From Ectopseudomonas guguanensis (lineage in GTDB: Bacteria > Pseudomonadota > Gammaproteobacteria > Pseudomonadales > Pseudomonadaceae), in contig NZ_FNJJ01000004.1 of assembly GCF_900104265.1 (NCBI RefSeq), positions 1-64,000 of the forward strand: a stretch of DNA of 64,000 nt, read 5' to 3'. The notes beneath the pieces were generated by a model. That model did no database searches, was not told the origin of the DNA, and saw nothing but the letters and a program-made list of their open reading frames with translations. Positions 24,754-33,333 of this stretch are shown piece after piece (position 1 is the stretch's first letter; the number at the start of each line of letters is the position of its first letter). The translations under genes and the position numbers were made by a program.

Positions 24754-24828
24754 GTAGGGTGCGCTGCGCGCACCGATACCTGCGGAGATGCTGGTGCGCA
24801 CGGCCTAGGCGGCCCCGCGACACCCTAC
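24754..24828. repeat. Inverted REP pair between permease and aminotransferase
   Basis: A standard copy (24754-24774, GTAGGGTGCGC then GCGCACC) faces a long-form copy (24793-24828). The stop codon TAG of the permease gene (24825-24827) is formed by the GTAG head of the second copy. Confidence 0.85.
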
Positions 24829-26243
24829 CGAGCCAGCACCTGCTCCAGCGGCTCGGGGGTGAACAGCGGCTTGCGCATCACCAGTTTGATCCACAGCACG
24901 GCGATCAGCGACACTAAGCCGAGCACCGCGCCGGCGCTGTAGAAGATGCTCGCGGTCATCTCCGGGCTGGGCGACACGTAGTAGATCGACACCAGCATGC
25001 CGGCGATGCCGAGCACTTGCGGCAGCGGGTAGAACGGCGTCTTGAACGGCCGCGCCAGGTCCGGATAGCGACGGCGCAGGGCGATCACGTCGAGATGGCA
25101 GATGATGTACGCCAGCAGCCAGGCGATGGCCGCGGCCAGCAGCAACAGGCCGATGGCGTCGGGCCGATCGCCCATCAGCAGCACCGGCGCGCCGGTGATC
25201 AGGGCGACGAACAGCACCGCCACCCAGGGCGTGTTGAAGCGCTTGCTGAGCAGCTTGAACTGCGGGAAGGCCTGGCCGTTGACCGCCATGCCGAACAACA
25301 TGCGCGGGATGGCCGCCAGCGAGGTATTGAGCGTGCTGCAGGTGGCGGTGGCCGCGGCGATCACCAGGAACAGCTTGCCGCCTTCGCCGAGCAGCGCAGT
25401 AGCGAACAGGTAGTGCGGCAGCGCGGCGCTGGCCAGCTCCTCCTGCGGCACGTAGAACAGCGCGCCGATGGAGTACAGGGCGATGGTGACGAAGATCACC
25501 CCGACGCCGAGCATCATCGACCAGGGAATGTTGCGTTCCGGCTGCTTGGACTCCTCCACCAGCGGGCAGACGAACTCGGCGCCGACGAAGCCCCAGATGG
25601 CCAGCGCCACCAGGGTCAGCACCCCGGCGCCGAGCGGGTTCCAGTCGTGGGTCAGGGCCTGAGTCAGCGCCGGCTGGCTGCCGCTGCCGGTCATCGCGGT
25701 CAGCCCCAGGGCCAGCAGCACTATCACCATCACCAGCGCCAGGGCCGACTGTAGGCGGGCGAACAGGTCGATGCCGAGCAGGTTGAGCAGGGTGAACAGG
25801 ATCAGCACGCCATAGGCGATGCTCATGCTGGGGACCACCCCGGGGTAGACCTCGGCGATGATCAGATCGAGCAGCAGCAGCTCGGCCGACAGGGCGAACA
25901 TTGCCACCACCACATAGCCGGAAAAGGTGGCGAGGATCGCTGGGAAGTGCCCCAGGGCCACCTCGGTGTAGCTGCTCAGGCTGCCGGCGCGGGGAATCAT
26001 CAGCGCCAGCTCGGAGAACGACATGACGTAGGTCAGGGCGAGGAAGAAGGCCAGGGTCAGCGGGATCAGAAAGCCCAACCCGGCGATGCCGGCGCCCTGC
26101 AGCATCAGCACCATCACGCCTTGCGACACCACCAGGCCAATGGCCACGGCGAGCAGGGCGCCGAGGCCGAGGCGGGCCCTGGGCTTGGCGACGGGCCGCT
26201 CCGTGGCCAAGGTGGAAGCGAGGCTGACATCGGGATCGATCAT
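24825..26243 (-). CDS. APC-family amino acid/polyamine permease
   Basis: The 472-residue protein shows the amino acid-polyamine-organocation fold with about twelve hydrophobic helices. The first holds LLAVAIGLVVSQGVMVLMLQ, with PRAGSLSSYTEVALGHFPA after helix 2 and FVGAEFVCPLVEESKQPERN after helix 6, a typical APC loop. It should import the amine or amino acid used by the flanking aminotransferase and aldehyde dehydrogenase. AGGAGAACC precedes the ATG at 26241-26243. Its reading frame ends in a REP-supplied TAG. Confidence 0.88.
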   Translation of the reverse strand: MIDPDVSLASTLATERPVAKPRARLGLGALLAVAIGLVVSQGVMVLMLQGAGIAGLGFLIPLTLAFFLALTYVMSFSELALMIPRAGSLSSYTEVALGHFPAILATFSGYVVVAMFALSAELLLLDLIIAEVYPGVVPSMSIAYGVLILFTLLNLLGIDLFARLQSALALVMVIVLLALGLTAMTGSGSQPALTQALTHDWNPLGAGVLTLVALAIWGFVGAEFVCPLVEESKQPERNIPWSMMLGVGVIFVTIALYSIGALFYVPQEELASAALPHYLFATALLGEGGKLFLVIAAATATCSTLNTSLAAIPRMLFGMAVNGQAFPQFKLLSKRFNTPWVAVLFVALITGAPVLLMGDRPDAIGLLLLAAAIAWLLAYIICHLDVIALRRRYPDLARPFKTPFYPLPQVLGIAGMLVSIYYVSPSPEMTASIFYSAGAVLGLVSLIAVLWIKLVMRKPLFTPEPLEQVLAR

Positions 26244-26301
26244 GGTGGTTCTCCTGCAATCTTGTTGTTGTGACAGGTGGAACGACGGGCCCGCGCGCGA
26301 C

Positions 26302-27795
26302 TCAGCCGCGCAGTTGAACCCAGGTGGTTTTCAGGTGGTTGTACTTGTCGAAAGCGTGCAGCGACAGATCGCGGCCGAAGCCGGACTGCTTGCAGCCGCC
26401 GAACGGCACGCAGACGTCGAGGGCGTCCACGGTGTTCACCGACACGGTGCCGGCGCGCAGGCGCCGGGCCACGCGGTGGGCGCGGTTGAGGTCGTCGGTC
26501 CACAGCGAGGCAGCCAGGCCATAGACGCTGTCGTTGGCCAGGCGCAGGGCCTCGTCCTCGCTATCGAAGGCGGTCACCGACAGCACCGGGCCGAATACTT
26601 CCTCGCGGGCCAGGCGCATGCTCGGCTGCACGCCGGTGAAGATGGTCGGGGTAATGAAGTTGTCCGAGCCGCCAACGCGCAGGCGCTGGCCGCCGCAAGC
26701 CAGCCGCGCGCCCTCGCCCTGGGCCTGGTCGATAAAGGCCATGATCCGCTCGGTCTGCCGCGCCTCGACGATGGCGCCCATGCGGCTGTTTGGATCGAGC
26801 GGGTCGCCCGGCTGCCAGTCGCTAGCCTTGGCCAGCAGGCGCTCGACGAACTCGTCGTGGATCGAGCGTTCGATCAGCAGCCGCGAATTGGCCGAGCACA
26901 CCTCGCCCTGGTTGAAGAAAATGGCGAAGGCGGCCTTCTCCGCCGCCAGGTCGAGGTCCTGGCAGTCGGCAAACACCAGATTGGGGCTCTTGCCGCCACA
27001 CTCCAGCCAAACTTGCTTCAAGTTTGATTGAGCTGCGTAGGCCATAAAGTACTTGCCCACCTCGGTGGAGCCGGTGAAGGCCAGGCAGTCCACGTCCATA
27101 TGCAGGCCGAGGGCCTTGCCGGCGCTCTCGCCGAGGCCCGGCAGCACGTTGAGCACGCCCTCCGGCAGGCCGGCCTCGAGCGCCAGCTGGCCCAGGCGCA
27201 GGGCGGAGAACGGCGACTGTTCGGCCGGCTTGAGCACCACGCTGTTGCCGGCGGCCAGTGCCGGGGCCAACTTCCAGGCGGCCAGGTCGAGGGGGAAGTT
27301 CCAGGGCACCACGGCGCCGATCACCCCCAGCGGCTCGCGGCCGATGGTGGCCAGGACGTTGCCGGCGGTAGGCGCGACCTGGTCGTAGAGCTTGTCCAGC
27401 GCCTCGCCGTACCAGGCGAAGACGCCGGCGGCGCCGGGCACGTCGACGTTGTAGGCATCCATCACCGGCTTGCCCATGTTCAGCGAGTCGAGCAGCGCCA
27501 GCTCCTCGCGGTTGGCCAGGATCAGCTCGGCCAGGCGCAGCAGCACCGCCTTGCGCTCGCGCGGCGCCATGCGCGGCCAGGGGCCCTGCTCGAAGGCGCG
27601 GCGGGCGCTGGCCACGGCGGCGTCGACATCGGCGCCGTCGCAGGCGGCGACATTGGCCAGCAGCTTGTTGGTCGCCGGGTTGATCGACGCGAAACTGGCG
27701 CCGGATGCGGCCGGGCGCAGCCGCCCGTCGATCAGTGCGCCGGTGGGGAAAGCCTGGGCGGCAGCCCGCTGCTGCCAGTCGGAGAGTTGCAACAT
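26302..27795 (-). CDS. Aldehyde dehydrogenase, KauB/PuuC-like (gamma-aminobutyraldehyde type)
   Basis: NAD(P)-dependent oxidation of an aldehyde made from an amine is the likely job. The family sites are visible: NFPLDLAAWKLAPALAAGN, TGSTEVGKYF, LECGGKSPNLV with the active-site Glu, and GEVCSANSRLL with the catalytic Cys, over 497 residues. I start it at MLQLSDWQQRA (27793-27795), which has AGGA eight bases upstream and the length of KauB. An upstream ATG adds nine residues. It is first in the minus run ALDH-permease-aminotransferase, divergent from a LysR regulator. Confidence 0.9.
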   Translation of the reverse strand: MLQLSDWQQRAAAQAFPTGALIDGRLRPAASGASFASINPATNKLLANVAACDGADVDAAVASARRAFEQGPWPRMAPRERKAVLLRLAELILANREELALLDSLNMGKPVMDAYNVDVPGAAGVFAWYGEALDKLYDQVAPTAGNVLATIGREPLGVIGAVVPWNFPLDLAAWKLAPALAAGNSVVLKPAEQSPFSALRLGQLALEAGLPEGVLNVLPGLGESAGKALGLHMDVDCLAFTGSTEVGKYFMAYAAQSNLKQVWLECGGKSPNLVFADCQDLDLAAEKAAFAIFFNQGEVCSANSRLLIERSIHDEFVERLLAKASDWQPGDPLDPNSRMGAIVEARQTERIMAFIDQAQGEGARLACGGQRLRVGGSDNFITPTIFTGVQPSMRLAREEVFGPVLSVTAFDSEDEALRLANDSVYGLAASLWTDDLNRAHRVARRLRAGTVSVNTVDALDVCVPFGGCKQSGFGRDLSLHAFDKYNHLKTTWVQLRG

Positions 27796-27999
27796 CGCCT
27801 CGATCCTCGCCACGGCCGTCATGGGCGGCCCTTGTTGTTGTCGAGGTCGATGGTGGCGCAGGGGGGAAAACAGCGAAATTAGTAAATATATGTTCGCGAC
27901 TTACGAAAAAACTGGGCTGCTGGCGGCGGGCGCTGGAGTATGTTGAGGCCTCGAAATCCATCACAAGACGGGTCTGCAGATCCGCGCCGGAGGAGCCCA

Positions 28000-28914
28000 A
28001 TGGCCACCTACACCCTGCGTCAGCTCAAGTACTTTGTGACCACCGTGGAATGCGGCAGCGTGGCCGAGGCCTCGCGCAAGCTGTATATCGCCCAGCCGTC
28101 GATCTCCACTGCGATCAAGGGCCTGGAGGACAGCTTCGGCCTGCAACTGTTTATCCGCCACCACGCCCAGGGCGTGTCGCTGACGCCGGGCGGCGCGCGC
28201 TTCTACAAGAAAGCCCAGGAACTGCTGCGCATGGCTCGCGAGTTCGAGCAGAACGCCCTGGCCGACAATGACGTGATCGCCGGGCAGATCGATATCGGCT
28301 GCTTCGAGACCGTCGCCCCGCTCTATCTACCGCGTCTGATCGCCGGCTTCAACGCGCTCTACCCCGGGGTGGAGATCCGCATCCGCGACGGAGAGCAGCA
28401 GGAGCTGGTGCAGGGCCTGACCGCCGGGCGCTTCGACCTGGCCATCCTCTACGCCCACGACCTCGACGCCACCATCGACAGCGAACCGCTGATGCCGCCG
28501 CAGAAGCCGTACGCCCTGCTCCCCGAAGGGCACCGCTTCACCGGCCAGGCCCTGGTGTCGCTACGCGACCTGTGCCTGGAACCGATGATCCTGCTCGACG
28601 TGCTGCCGAGCCGCACCTACTTCGTCAGCCTGTTCGAGGAGCTTGGGCTAAGCCCCAACATCGTCTTCAGCTCGCCGTCGATCGAGATGGTGCGCGGCAT
28701 GGTCGGCCAGGGCTTCGGCTTCTCCCTGCTGGTCACCCGCCCGCACTCGGAATGCACCTACGACGGGCGAAAGGTGGTGATGGTGGACATCGCCGAAGAG
28801 GTCAGCGGCTCCGGCCTGGTCGCCGCCTGGCTCAAGCGCGCGCAACTGACCAAGCCGGCGCAGCTGTTCGTCGAGTACTGCAAGGAGCAGTTGGCGGCGG
28901 GAGACAGGGGCTAA
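28000..28914 (+). CDS. LysR-family transcriptional regulator
   Basis: The 304-residue protein has an N-terminal winged helix (YTLRQLKYFVTTVECGSVAE, ASRKLYIAQPSISTAIKGLE) and a periplasmic-binding-like effector domain. GGAGGAGCCCA precedes the ATG at 28000. It stands between the ALDH-permease-aminotransferase run and the argE-DUF1028-RidA-monooxygenase run and is divergent from the former. It probably controls both. A shared GCGAAATTA motif lies upstream of each run (27873-27881 and 32928-32936). Confidence 0.9.
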   Translation: MATYTLRQLKYFVTTVECGSVAEASRKLYIAQPSISTAIKGLEDSFGLQLFIRHHAQGVSLTPGGARFYKKAQELLRMAREFEQNALADNDVIAGQIDIGCFETVAPLYLPRLIAGFNALYPGVEIRIRDGEQQELVQGLTAGRFDLAILYAHDLDATIDSEPLMPPQKPYALLPEGHRFTGQALVSLRDLCLEPMILLDVLPSRTYFVSLFEELGLSPNIVFSSPSIEMVRGMVGQGFGFSLLVTRPHSECTYDGRKVVMVDIAEEVSGSGLVAAWLKRAQLTKPAQLFVEYCKEQLAAGDRG

Positions 28915-29009
28915 GGGCTGGAGCATACGGCCCGGGCATCGGCGCCAGCGTTCTGCGTCCAACTGTAGATGGTGATTGCGAAGGCTCCCGGATGCCATCC
29001 GTGGGCGTT

Positions 29010-30167
29010 TCAGGCGTCCTGCTGCAGCCACTGCGCCAGCCGCGCCAGCAGCACGTCGCAGGCGTCCAGCTGTTGCAGGCTGACGAACTCGTCGGGTTTA
29101 TGGCCCTGCTCCATGCTGCCGGGGCCGCAGATCACCGTGGCGATGCCTGCTTCGTCGAACAGCCCGCCCTCGGTGCCAAAGGCCACGGTGCTGAAATCCC
29201 GCGAACCGCTGAGCAGTGCCAGCAGCTCGGCGGCTTCGCCCTGCGGGTCGGTGGCCAGGCCCGGGTAGGCCGACAACGCCTGGAACTCGATGGCGCTGGC
29301 CGCGCTCACCGCGCGCATCTGCGGCAGCAGCTCGGTTTCGGCGTAGGCGCACAGATCACGCGCCACCTGCTGCGGATCGTCGGCCGGCAGCGCGCGCACC
29401 TCGAAGTCGAACTGGCATTCGGCCGGGACTATGTTCAGCGCCCGGCCGCCCTGGATCAGGCCGGTCTGCACCGTCGAATAGGGCGGGTCGAAGCGTGCGT
29501 CGCGGCGCGCCGGCGCGGCCAGCTGCGCACCGATCTCGCCGAGCTTGCCGATCAGCTTGGCGGCGTACTCGATGGCGTTGACCCCTTGCGGCGCATAGGC
29601 CGAGTGGCAGGCGGCACCGTGCACCTGGCAGCGCATCGCCAGCTTGCCCTTGTGGCCGAGCACCGGGCGCATCTCGGTGGGTTCGCCGATCAGGCAGATG
29701 GCCGGGCGCTCGGGGCTGGAGCGCAGGCGTTCGACCAGGCTGCGCACGCCGAGACAGCCCACTTCCTCGTCGTAGGAGAGGGCGATATGCAGCGGTCGGC
29801 GCAACGGTCGTTTGAGCAAGCGCGGCACGGCGGCCAGCACGCAGGCGATGAAGCCCTTCATGTCCGCCGTACCGCGGCCGTACAGCAGGCCATTGCGCTC
29901 GGTCAGCGCGAAGGCCGGCACGCTCCAGGCCTGGCCGTCCACCGGTACCACGTCGCTGTGCCCGGAGAGCATCACCCCGCCGCCGCCGGCCGGGCCGATG
30001 CGGGCATGCAGGTTGGCCTTGCTGCGCTCGGCGTTGTAGTCCAGCTCGCAACTCAGGCCGAGGCCCTTCAGGTAATCGCGGACGAAATCGATCAGTGCCA
30101 GGTTGGAGTTGCGGCTGACGGTGGGAAAGGCGATCAGGCGGGCAAGCAGGTCGCGGCTGGTGAGCAT
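29010..30167 (-). CDS. M20 metallopeptidase, ArgE-like acetylornithine deacetylase
   Basis: The 385-residue protein has the dinuclear-zinc motifs of the ArgE/DapE/ACY1 family: LSGHSDVVPVDGQAW, LLYGRGTADMKGF, SYDEEVGCLGVRSL and GTEGGLFDEAGI. It is closest by eye to ArgE, which removes acetyl from N-acetylornithine. Pseudomonads make ornithine mainly with ArgJ, and this gene sits in a catabolic-looking run after DUF1028, RidA and a flavin monooxygenase. Deacylation of another N-acyl amino acid or amine is thus plausible. AGGAGACACC precedes the ATG. Confidence 0.85.
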   Translation of the reverse strand: MLTSRDLLARLIAFPTVSRNSNLALIDFVRDYLKGLGLSCELDYNAERSKANLHARIGPAGGGGVMLSGHSDVVPVDGQAWSVPAFALTERNGLLYGRGTADMKGFIACVLAAVPRLLKRPLRRPLHIALSYDEEVGCLGVRSLVERLRSSPERPAICLIGEPTEMRPVLGHKGKLAMRCQVHGAACHSAYAPQGVNAIEYAAKLIGKLGEIGAQLAAPARRDARFDPPYSTVQTGLIQGGRALNIVPAECQFDFEVRALPADDPQQVARDLCAYAETELLPQMRAVSAASAIEFQALSAYPGLATDPQGEAAELLALLSGSRDFSTVAFGTEGGLFDEAGIATVICGPGSMEQGHKPDEFVSLQQLDACDVLLARLAQWLQQDA

Positions 30168-30204
30168 GGGGGTGTCTCCTGGGATGGTTGCAACACATTG
30201 CCAC

Positions 30205-30252
30205 CCTCTCCCCCAGCCTCTCTCCCATCGGTGGGAGAGGGCTGGGGAGAGG
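30205..30252. repeat. 48-bp perfect-like palindrome
   Basis: Two arms of about 21 bp (CCTCTCCCCCAGCC... and its inverse ...GGCTGGGGAGAGG) are separated by TCGG in the 97-bp gap between the DUF1028 gene and argE. The long hairpin would form in the shared transcript and could reduce argE expression. It resembles a repeat class widespread in pseudomonads. Confidence 0.75.
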
Positions 30253-30264
30253 CGCTGCCGTTAT

Positions 30265-30939
30265 CTACTCGTCGCCCGGCACGCCATAGCTGGGCGCAGC
30301 GGTGGGGTCGAGGGCGCGGATCAGGTAGTCCTGCATCTGCGGGGCATAGGCCTGCCAGAGTTTGTCCAGCTCGCCGATTGGGTCCTGCTCAGCCCAGTCG
30401 ACGCGCAGGTCGACCATCGGCCAGGTCAGGTCGCCGACCACCTTGAGCGCCGCCGAATGCACCGGCCCGGCTTCGCCGCCGGCGGCTATGGCCGCGTGCA
30501 TGGCCGCCAGCAGGCGCTCGGCCAGTTGCCCCGGGCTCTGCTCGAAGGCGCTGACCAGCGCCTCGATTACCGCCGCGGAGGCCAGCAGGTTGCCGGCGGC
30601 CACGCATTGTTCGCCGGCCAGGGCTTTATGCACGCCGAGCGCCTGGCTGCCGGAAAACAACGCGCTGCGGCCCTGGCCGTCGAGCAGCGCGACCTGGCGG
30701 TACTGGCTGTAGCCGTTGCGGGCCAGGGCCTGGTCCAGCGCCGCGGCAGGCTCGTGGCCGGCCTCGAGCAAATCGAGAATCTGCGGGCCGAGGGCCGGCA
30801 GGGTGACGTTCTGCGATGCCACCGCGCCGACCCCGGCGCGCAGCCAGGGGCAACGCGCGCCGACGGCGATGCTCGACGAGCTGATGGCGATGCCCAGCTG
30901 GCCGGTTTCACTGCAGCGGCCGACGATGGAAAAGGTCAT
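30265..30939 (-). CDS. DUF1028 family protein (Ntn-hydrolase-like)
   Basis: The 224-residue protein begins MTFSIVGRCSETGQLGIAIS and includes GARCPWLRAGVGAVASQNVT, the DUF1028 signature. The family has an Ntn-hydrolase fold and unknown substrate. Its members are often encoded with RidA proteins and amino-acid catabolic enzymes, as here. A strong AAGGAGG precedes the ATG. Together with RidA (142 bp upstream) and argE (97 bp downstream) it looks like a component of an amine or amino-acid degradation pathway. Confidence 0.88.
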   Translation of the reverse strand: MTFSIVGRCSETGQLGIAISSSSIAVGARCPWLRAGVGAVASQNVTLPALGPQILDLLEAGHEPAAALDQALARNGYSQYRQVALLDGQGRSALFSGSQALGVHKALAGEQCVAAGNLLASAAVIEALVSAFEQSPGQLAERLLAAMHAAIAAGGEAGPVHSAALKVVGDLTWPMVDLRVDWAEQDPIGELDKLWQAYAPQMQDYLIRALDPTAAPSYGVPGDE

Positions 30940-30961
30940 AAAGCCTCCTTGACGACAAATT

Positions 30962-31085
30962 CTGAAAGCGTCGCGAGCGAAGGACAGGCAAGGCGAAAAC
31001 GGCTGAGGAAGCGGAGTTTACAAACTGTAAATGAGCATTCCGAAGCCGTTTTCAACACAGCATGGCCGAGCGCAGTAGCTTTCAG
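30962..31085. repeat. 124-bp intergenic repeat with nested inverted arms
   Basis: The outer arms are CTGAAAGCGTCGCGAGCG and, inverted, GCTCGG...GCTTTCAG (imperfect). Inner arms AAAACGGCT and AGCCGTTTT surround TTTACAAACTGTAAA. The element fills almost the whole gap between the DUF1028 gene and ridA. The ridA stop codon (31082-31084) lies in its outer arm. I recall similar sequences elsewhere in pseudomonads. Confidence 0.7.
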
Positions 31086-31492
31086 TCCGGGATCACCGCG
31101 ATCACGTCGATCTCCATCAACCACTGCGGCTGGCCGAGGGCCGAGACCACCAGGCCGGTGGAGATCGGGAACACGCCCTTGAGCCACTTACCGACCTCCT
31201 GGTAGACCGCCTCGCGGTAGCGCGGGTCGATCAGGTAGGTGGTGGTCTTGACGATATGCGACAGGTCGCTGCCGGCCTCTTCCAGCAGCTGCTTGACGTT
31301 CTTCATCGCTTGCTCGGTCTGCGCGCGGGCGTCGCCGAGGCCGACCAGACGGCCCTCGAAGTCGGTGCCGACCTGGCCGCGCACGTACACGGTGTTGCCG
31401 GCGCGCACCGCCTGGCACAGGTCGTTGTCCAGGCTCTGGTTCGGGTAGGTGTCTTTGGTGTTGAACATGCGGATGCGGGTATGGGTGGGCAT
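31082..31492 (-). CDS. RidA/YjgF/UK114 family protein
   Basis: RidA-type proteins hydrolyse reactive imine/enamine intermediates made by PLP enzymes or flavin amine oxidases. The 136-residue product has NTVYVRGQVGTDFEGRLV, ARAQTEQAMKNVKQLLEEAG and a C-terminal LMEIDVIAVIPD. The archetypal C-terminal Arg motif RVEI is replaced by LMEIDV, so it belongs to another RidA subgroup and its activity is less certain. GGGAGTAAG precedes the ATG at 31490-31492, 4 bp after the monooxygenase stop, so the two are tightly coupled. Confidence 0.88.
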   Translation of the reverse strand: MPTHTRIRMFNTKDTYPNQSLDNDLCQAVRAGNTVYVRGQVGTDFEGRLVGLGDARAQTEQAMKNVKQLLEEAGSDLSHIVKTTTYLIDPRYREAVYQEVGKWLKGVFPISTGLVVSALGQPQWLMEIDVIAVIPD

Positions 31493-31496
31493 CGAC

Positions 31497-32837
31497 TTAC
31501 TCCCAAGAGGCGGTTTGTTGGACGGTGCTGGCCTGACGCTGCCCGGCGTCACGGTACTCGGCGTACGAGCGCTGGATGGCGATGTGGTCGGCGATGTGCT
31601 TGGCGTCGTGCCACACGCCCCAGATAAAGGTGGAGCCGCGGCGCGACAGCCAGGGCAGGCCGACGAAGTACACCCCCGGCTCGCTGGACACGCCGCGCTG
31701 GTGCGCAGGCTTGCCCGCCGCGTCGAAGGCATCGACCTGCAGCCAGCTGAAATCCACCGCGTAGCCGGTGGCCCAGATGATCGAGGCGATACCGGCGGCG
31801 GCCAGGTCGAGTTCGCGAATCGGCTGACGGATGCACTCGGCATCCGGGTAGATCCGCCGCGCCTCGGGCTCTTCCGGCAGGTCGAGGCCGTTGCGCGCGA
31901 CATAGGCGTCGGCGGCGTCGAGCAGCGCCAGGTAGTTCTCGTCGCCACGTGCCAGGTTCTCCGCCAGGTCGTCCTGGAAGCGCACCACGCCGCCGTCGAA
32001 CGCCTCGGTCAAGCCGACCAGGGTCATGCCCTGCTGGGCCAGGCGGCGGAAATCGATGGTCTCGCCGCCCCGCGCGCCGCTGACGGCGATGGTCACGTGC
32101 TCCCTGCCCGGCTGCGCCGCCTCGGCGTCCCACAGGCCGAGCACGCCCAGCCACCAGCAGAAGTCGCGGTTGCGGTAGCGCCGCGGCGGGCGGTCGTGCG
32201 GGCCCACCGAGAGGTAGACGCGGCGCCCGGCACGCATCAGCTCGTCGGCGATCTGCACCCCTGAGGAACCGGCGCCGACCACCAGCACCCCGCCCTCCGG
32301 TAGCTGCTGCGGGTTGCGGTAGGCGGCCGAGTGGATCTGGTAGAGCGATTCGTCCTTGGGCGCGATGGCCGGGATCACCGGACGCTGGAAGGGGCCGGTG
32401 GCGGAGACCACACGGTTGGCCTGGATCACCCCGGCGGAGGTCTCCACCGTGAAGCCGACGCGGTCGGGGTTGCGCCGTACGCGGCGGACCTCCACGCCGG
32501 TGCGGATCGGCGCGTCGAACTGGCGGGCGTAGGCCTCGAAGTAGTCCGCCACCTGATCCTTGCCGGCGAAGGCGTCGGGGTCGAGGTCGAACTCCAGGCC
32601 GGGGAAACGGTCGTGCCAGGCCGGGCCGTTGGCCACCAGCGAATCCCAGCGCCCACTGCGCCAGGCTTCGGCGATGCGGTTCTTCTCCAGCACTAAGTGC
32701 GGTACGCCGAGCTTGCTCAGGTGCTCGCTGACGGCCACGCCGGCCTGGCCGGCGCCGACCACCAGAGTGTCGACTTCGCCGGGCAGGGCCGCCGCATCCC
32801 GGTAATGCTGAAAGGCGGTTTGATTCAGGTCGTTCAT
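31497..32837 (-). CDS. Flavin-containing monooxygenase (CzcO/FMO type)
   Basis: The 446-residue protein has an FAD-binding GxGxxG (VVGAGQAGVAVSEHL, near residue 25), an NADPH-binding GxGxxG (VVGAGSSGVQIADEL, near 190), and the FMO-type motif FQRPVIPAIA. It also shows ATGYAVDFSWL, typical of class B flavin monooxygenases. It may oxygenate an amine nitrogen. With RidA four bases downstream to deal with imines, an oxidative amine degradation step is a reasonable inference. CGAGGAACTCTG precedes the ATG at 32835-32837. Confidence 0.87.
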   Translation of the reverse strand: MNDLNQTAFQHYRDAAALPGEVDTLVVGAGQAGVAVSEHLSKLGVPHLVLEKNRIAEAWRSGRWDSLVANGPAWHDRFPGLEFDLDPDAFAGKDQVADYFEAYARQFDAPIRTGVEVRRVRRNPDRVGFTVETSAGVIQANRVVSATGPFQRPVIPAIAPKDESLYQIHSAAYRNPQQLPEGGVLVVGAGSSGVQIADELMRAGRRVYLSVGPHDRPPRRYRNRDFCWWLGVLGLWDAEAAQPGREHVTIAVSGARGGETIDFRRLAQQGMTLVGLTEAFDGGVVRFQDDLAENLARGDENYLALLDAADAYVARNGLDLPEEPEARRIYPDAECIRQPIRELDLAAAGIASIIWATGYAVDFSWLQVDAFDAAGKPAHQRGVSSEPGVYFVGLPWLSRRGSTFIWGVWHDAKHIADHIAIQRSYAEYRDAGQRQASTVQQTASWE

Positions 32838-33078
32838 GGCAGAGTTCCTCGGACGCTGATCGTTGTTGTTGTGCTGTCGCGGCTAGCCGCTGGGTGTTGG
32901 CCGCATTCTGTGCAGCGCGAGAGATTCGCGAAATTATGTTTTTTGTCGTCGCTGGCGAGGAAAAAGCTGCAGGCACGGCAAGTCCGCGGCCTGGGCGGCC
33001 GAATCCGGGGGCTATAGGATTTTTAGGATCGCAAGCGACAGATTTGCGGGGTTGATGCGCGCCCGGTTGCCAGCTCAC

Positions 33079-33246
33079 GTAGGGTGCGCCGTGCGCACCA
33101 GGGGGCCCAAAATGCAAAAGCCCCAGGCCGTAGGGTGGATGACGCTCTTTTCATCCACCACAGCGATGCGATGGCAGCCCTGGTGGATGGATAAAGCGCC
33201 ATCCACCCCTACCCCGCCGGCAATTGGTGCGCACGGCGCACCCTAC
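33079..33246. repeat. Mixed REP cluster upstream of the monooxygenase
   Basis: In the 496-bp gap 32838-33333 four palindromes occur. Two GTAGGGTGCGC-family copies lie at 33079-33099 and, inverted, 33226-33246. Two copies of a different family lie between them at 33130-33159 (GTAGGGTGGATGA then TCATCCACC) and 33181-33212 (inverted). The clean inverted nesting suggests an insertion of one pair within another. Nothing coding is seen in the gap. Confidence 0.8.
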
Positions 33247-33286
33247 GGTTGTCGGTGTTCACGCGCACCAGAGACGCCAAAACGCA

Positions 33287-33313
33287 AAAGCCCCGGCACT
33301 GGGGCCGGGGCTT
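33287..33313 (-). terminator. Terminator after the 592-residue acyl-CoA dehydrogenase
   Basis: AAAGCCCCGGC and GCCGGGGCTTT form an 11-bp stem that works on either strand. On the minus strand it is followed by TTTTGCGTTTT. It lies about 20 bp after the stop at 33334. Confidence 0.8.
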
Positions 33314-33333
33314 TCGGGTGTTGCGGGAGACGC

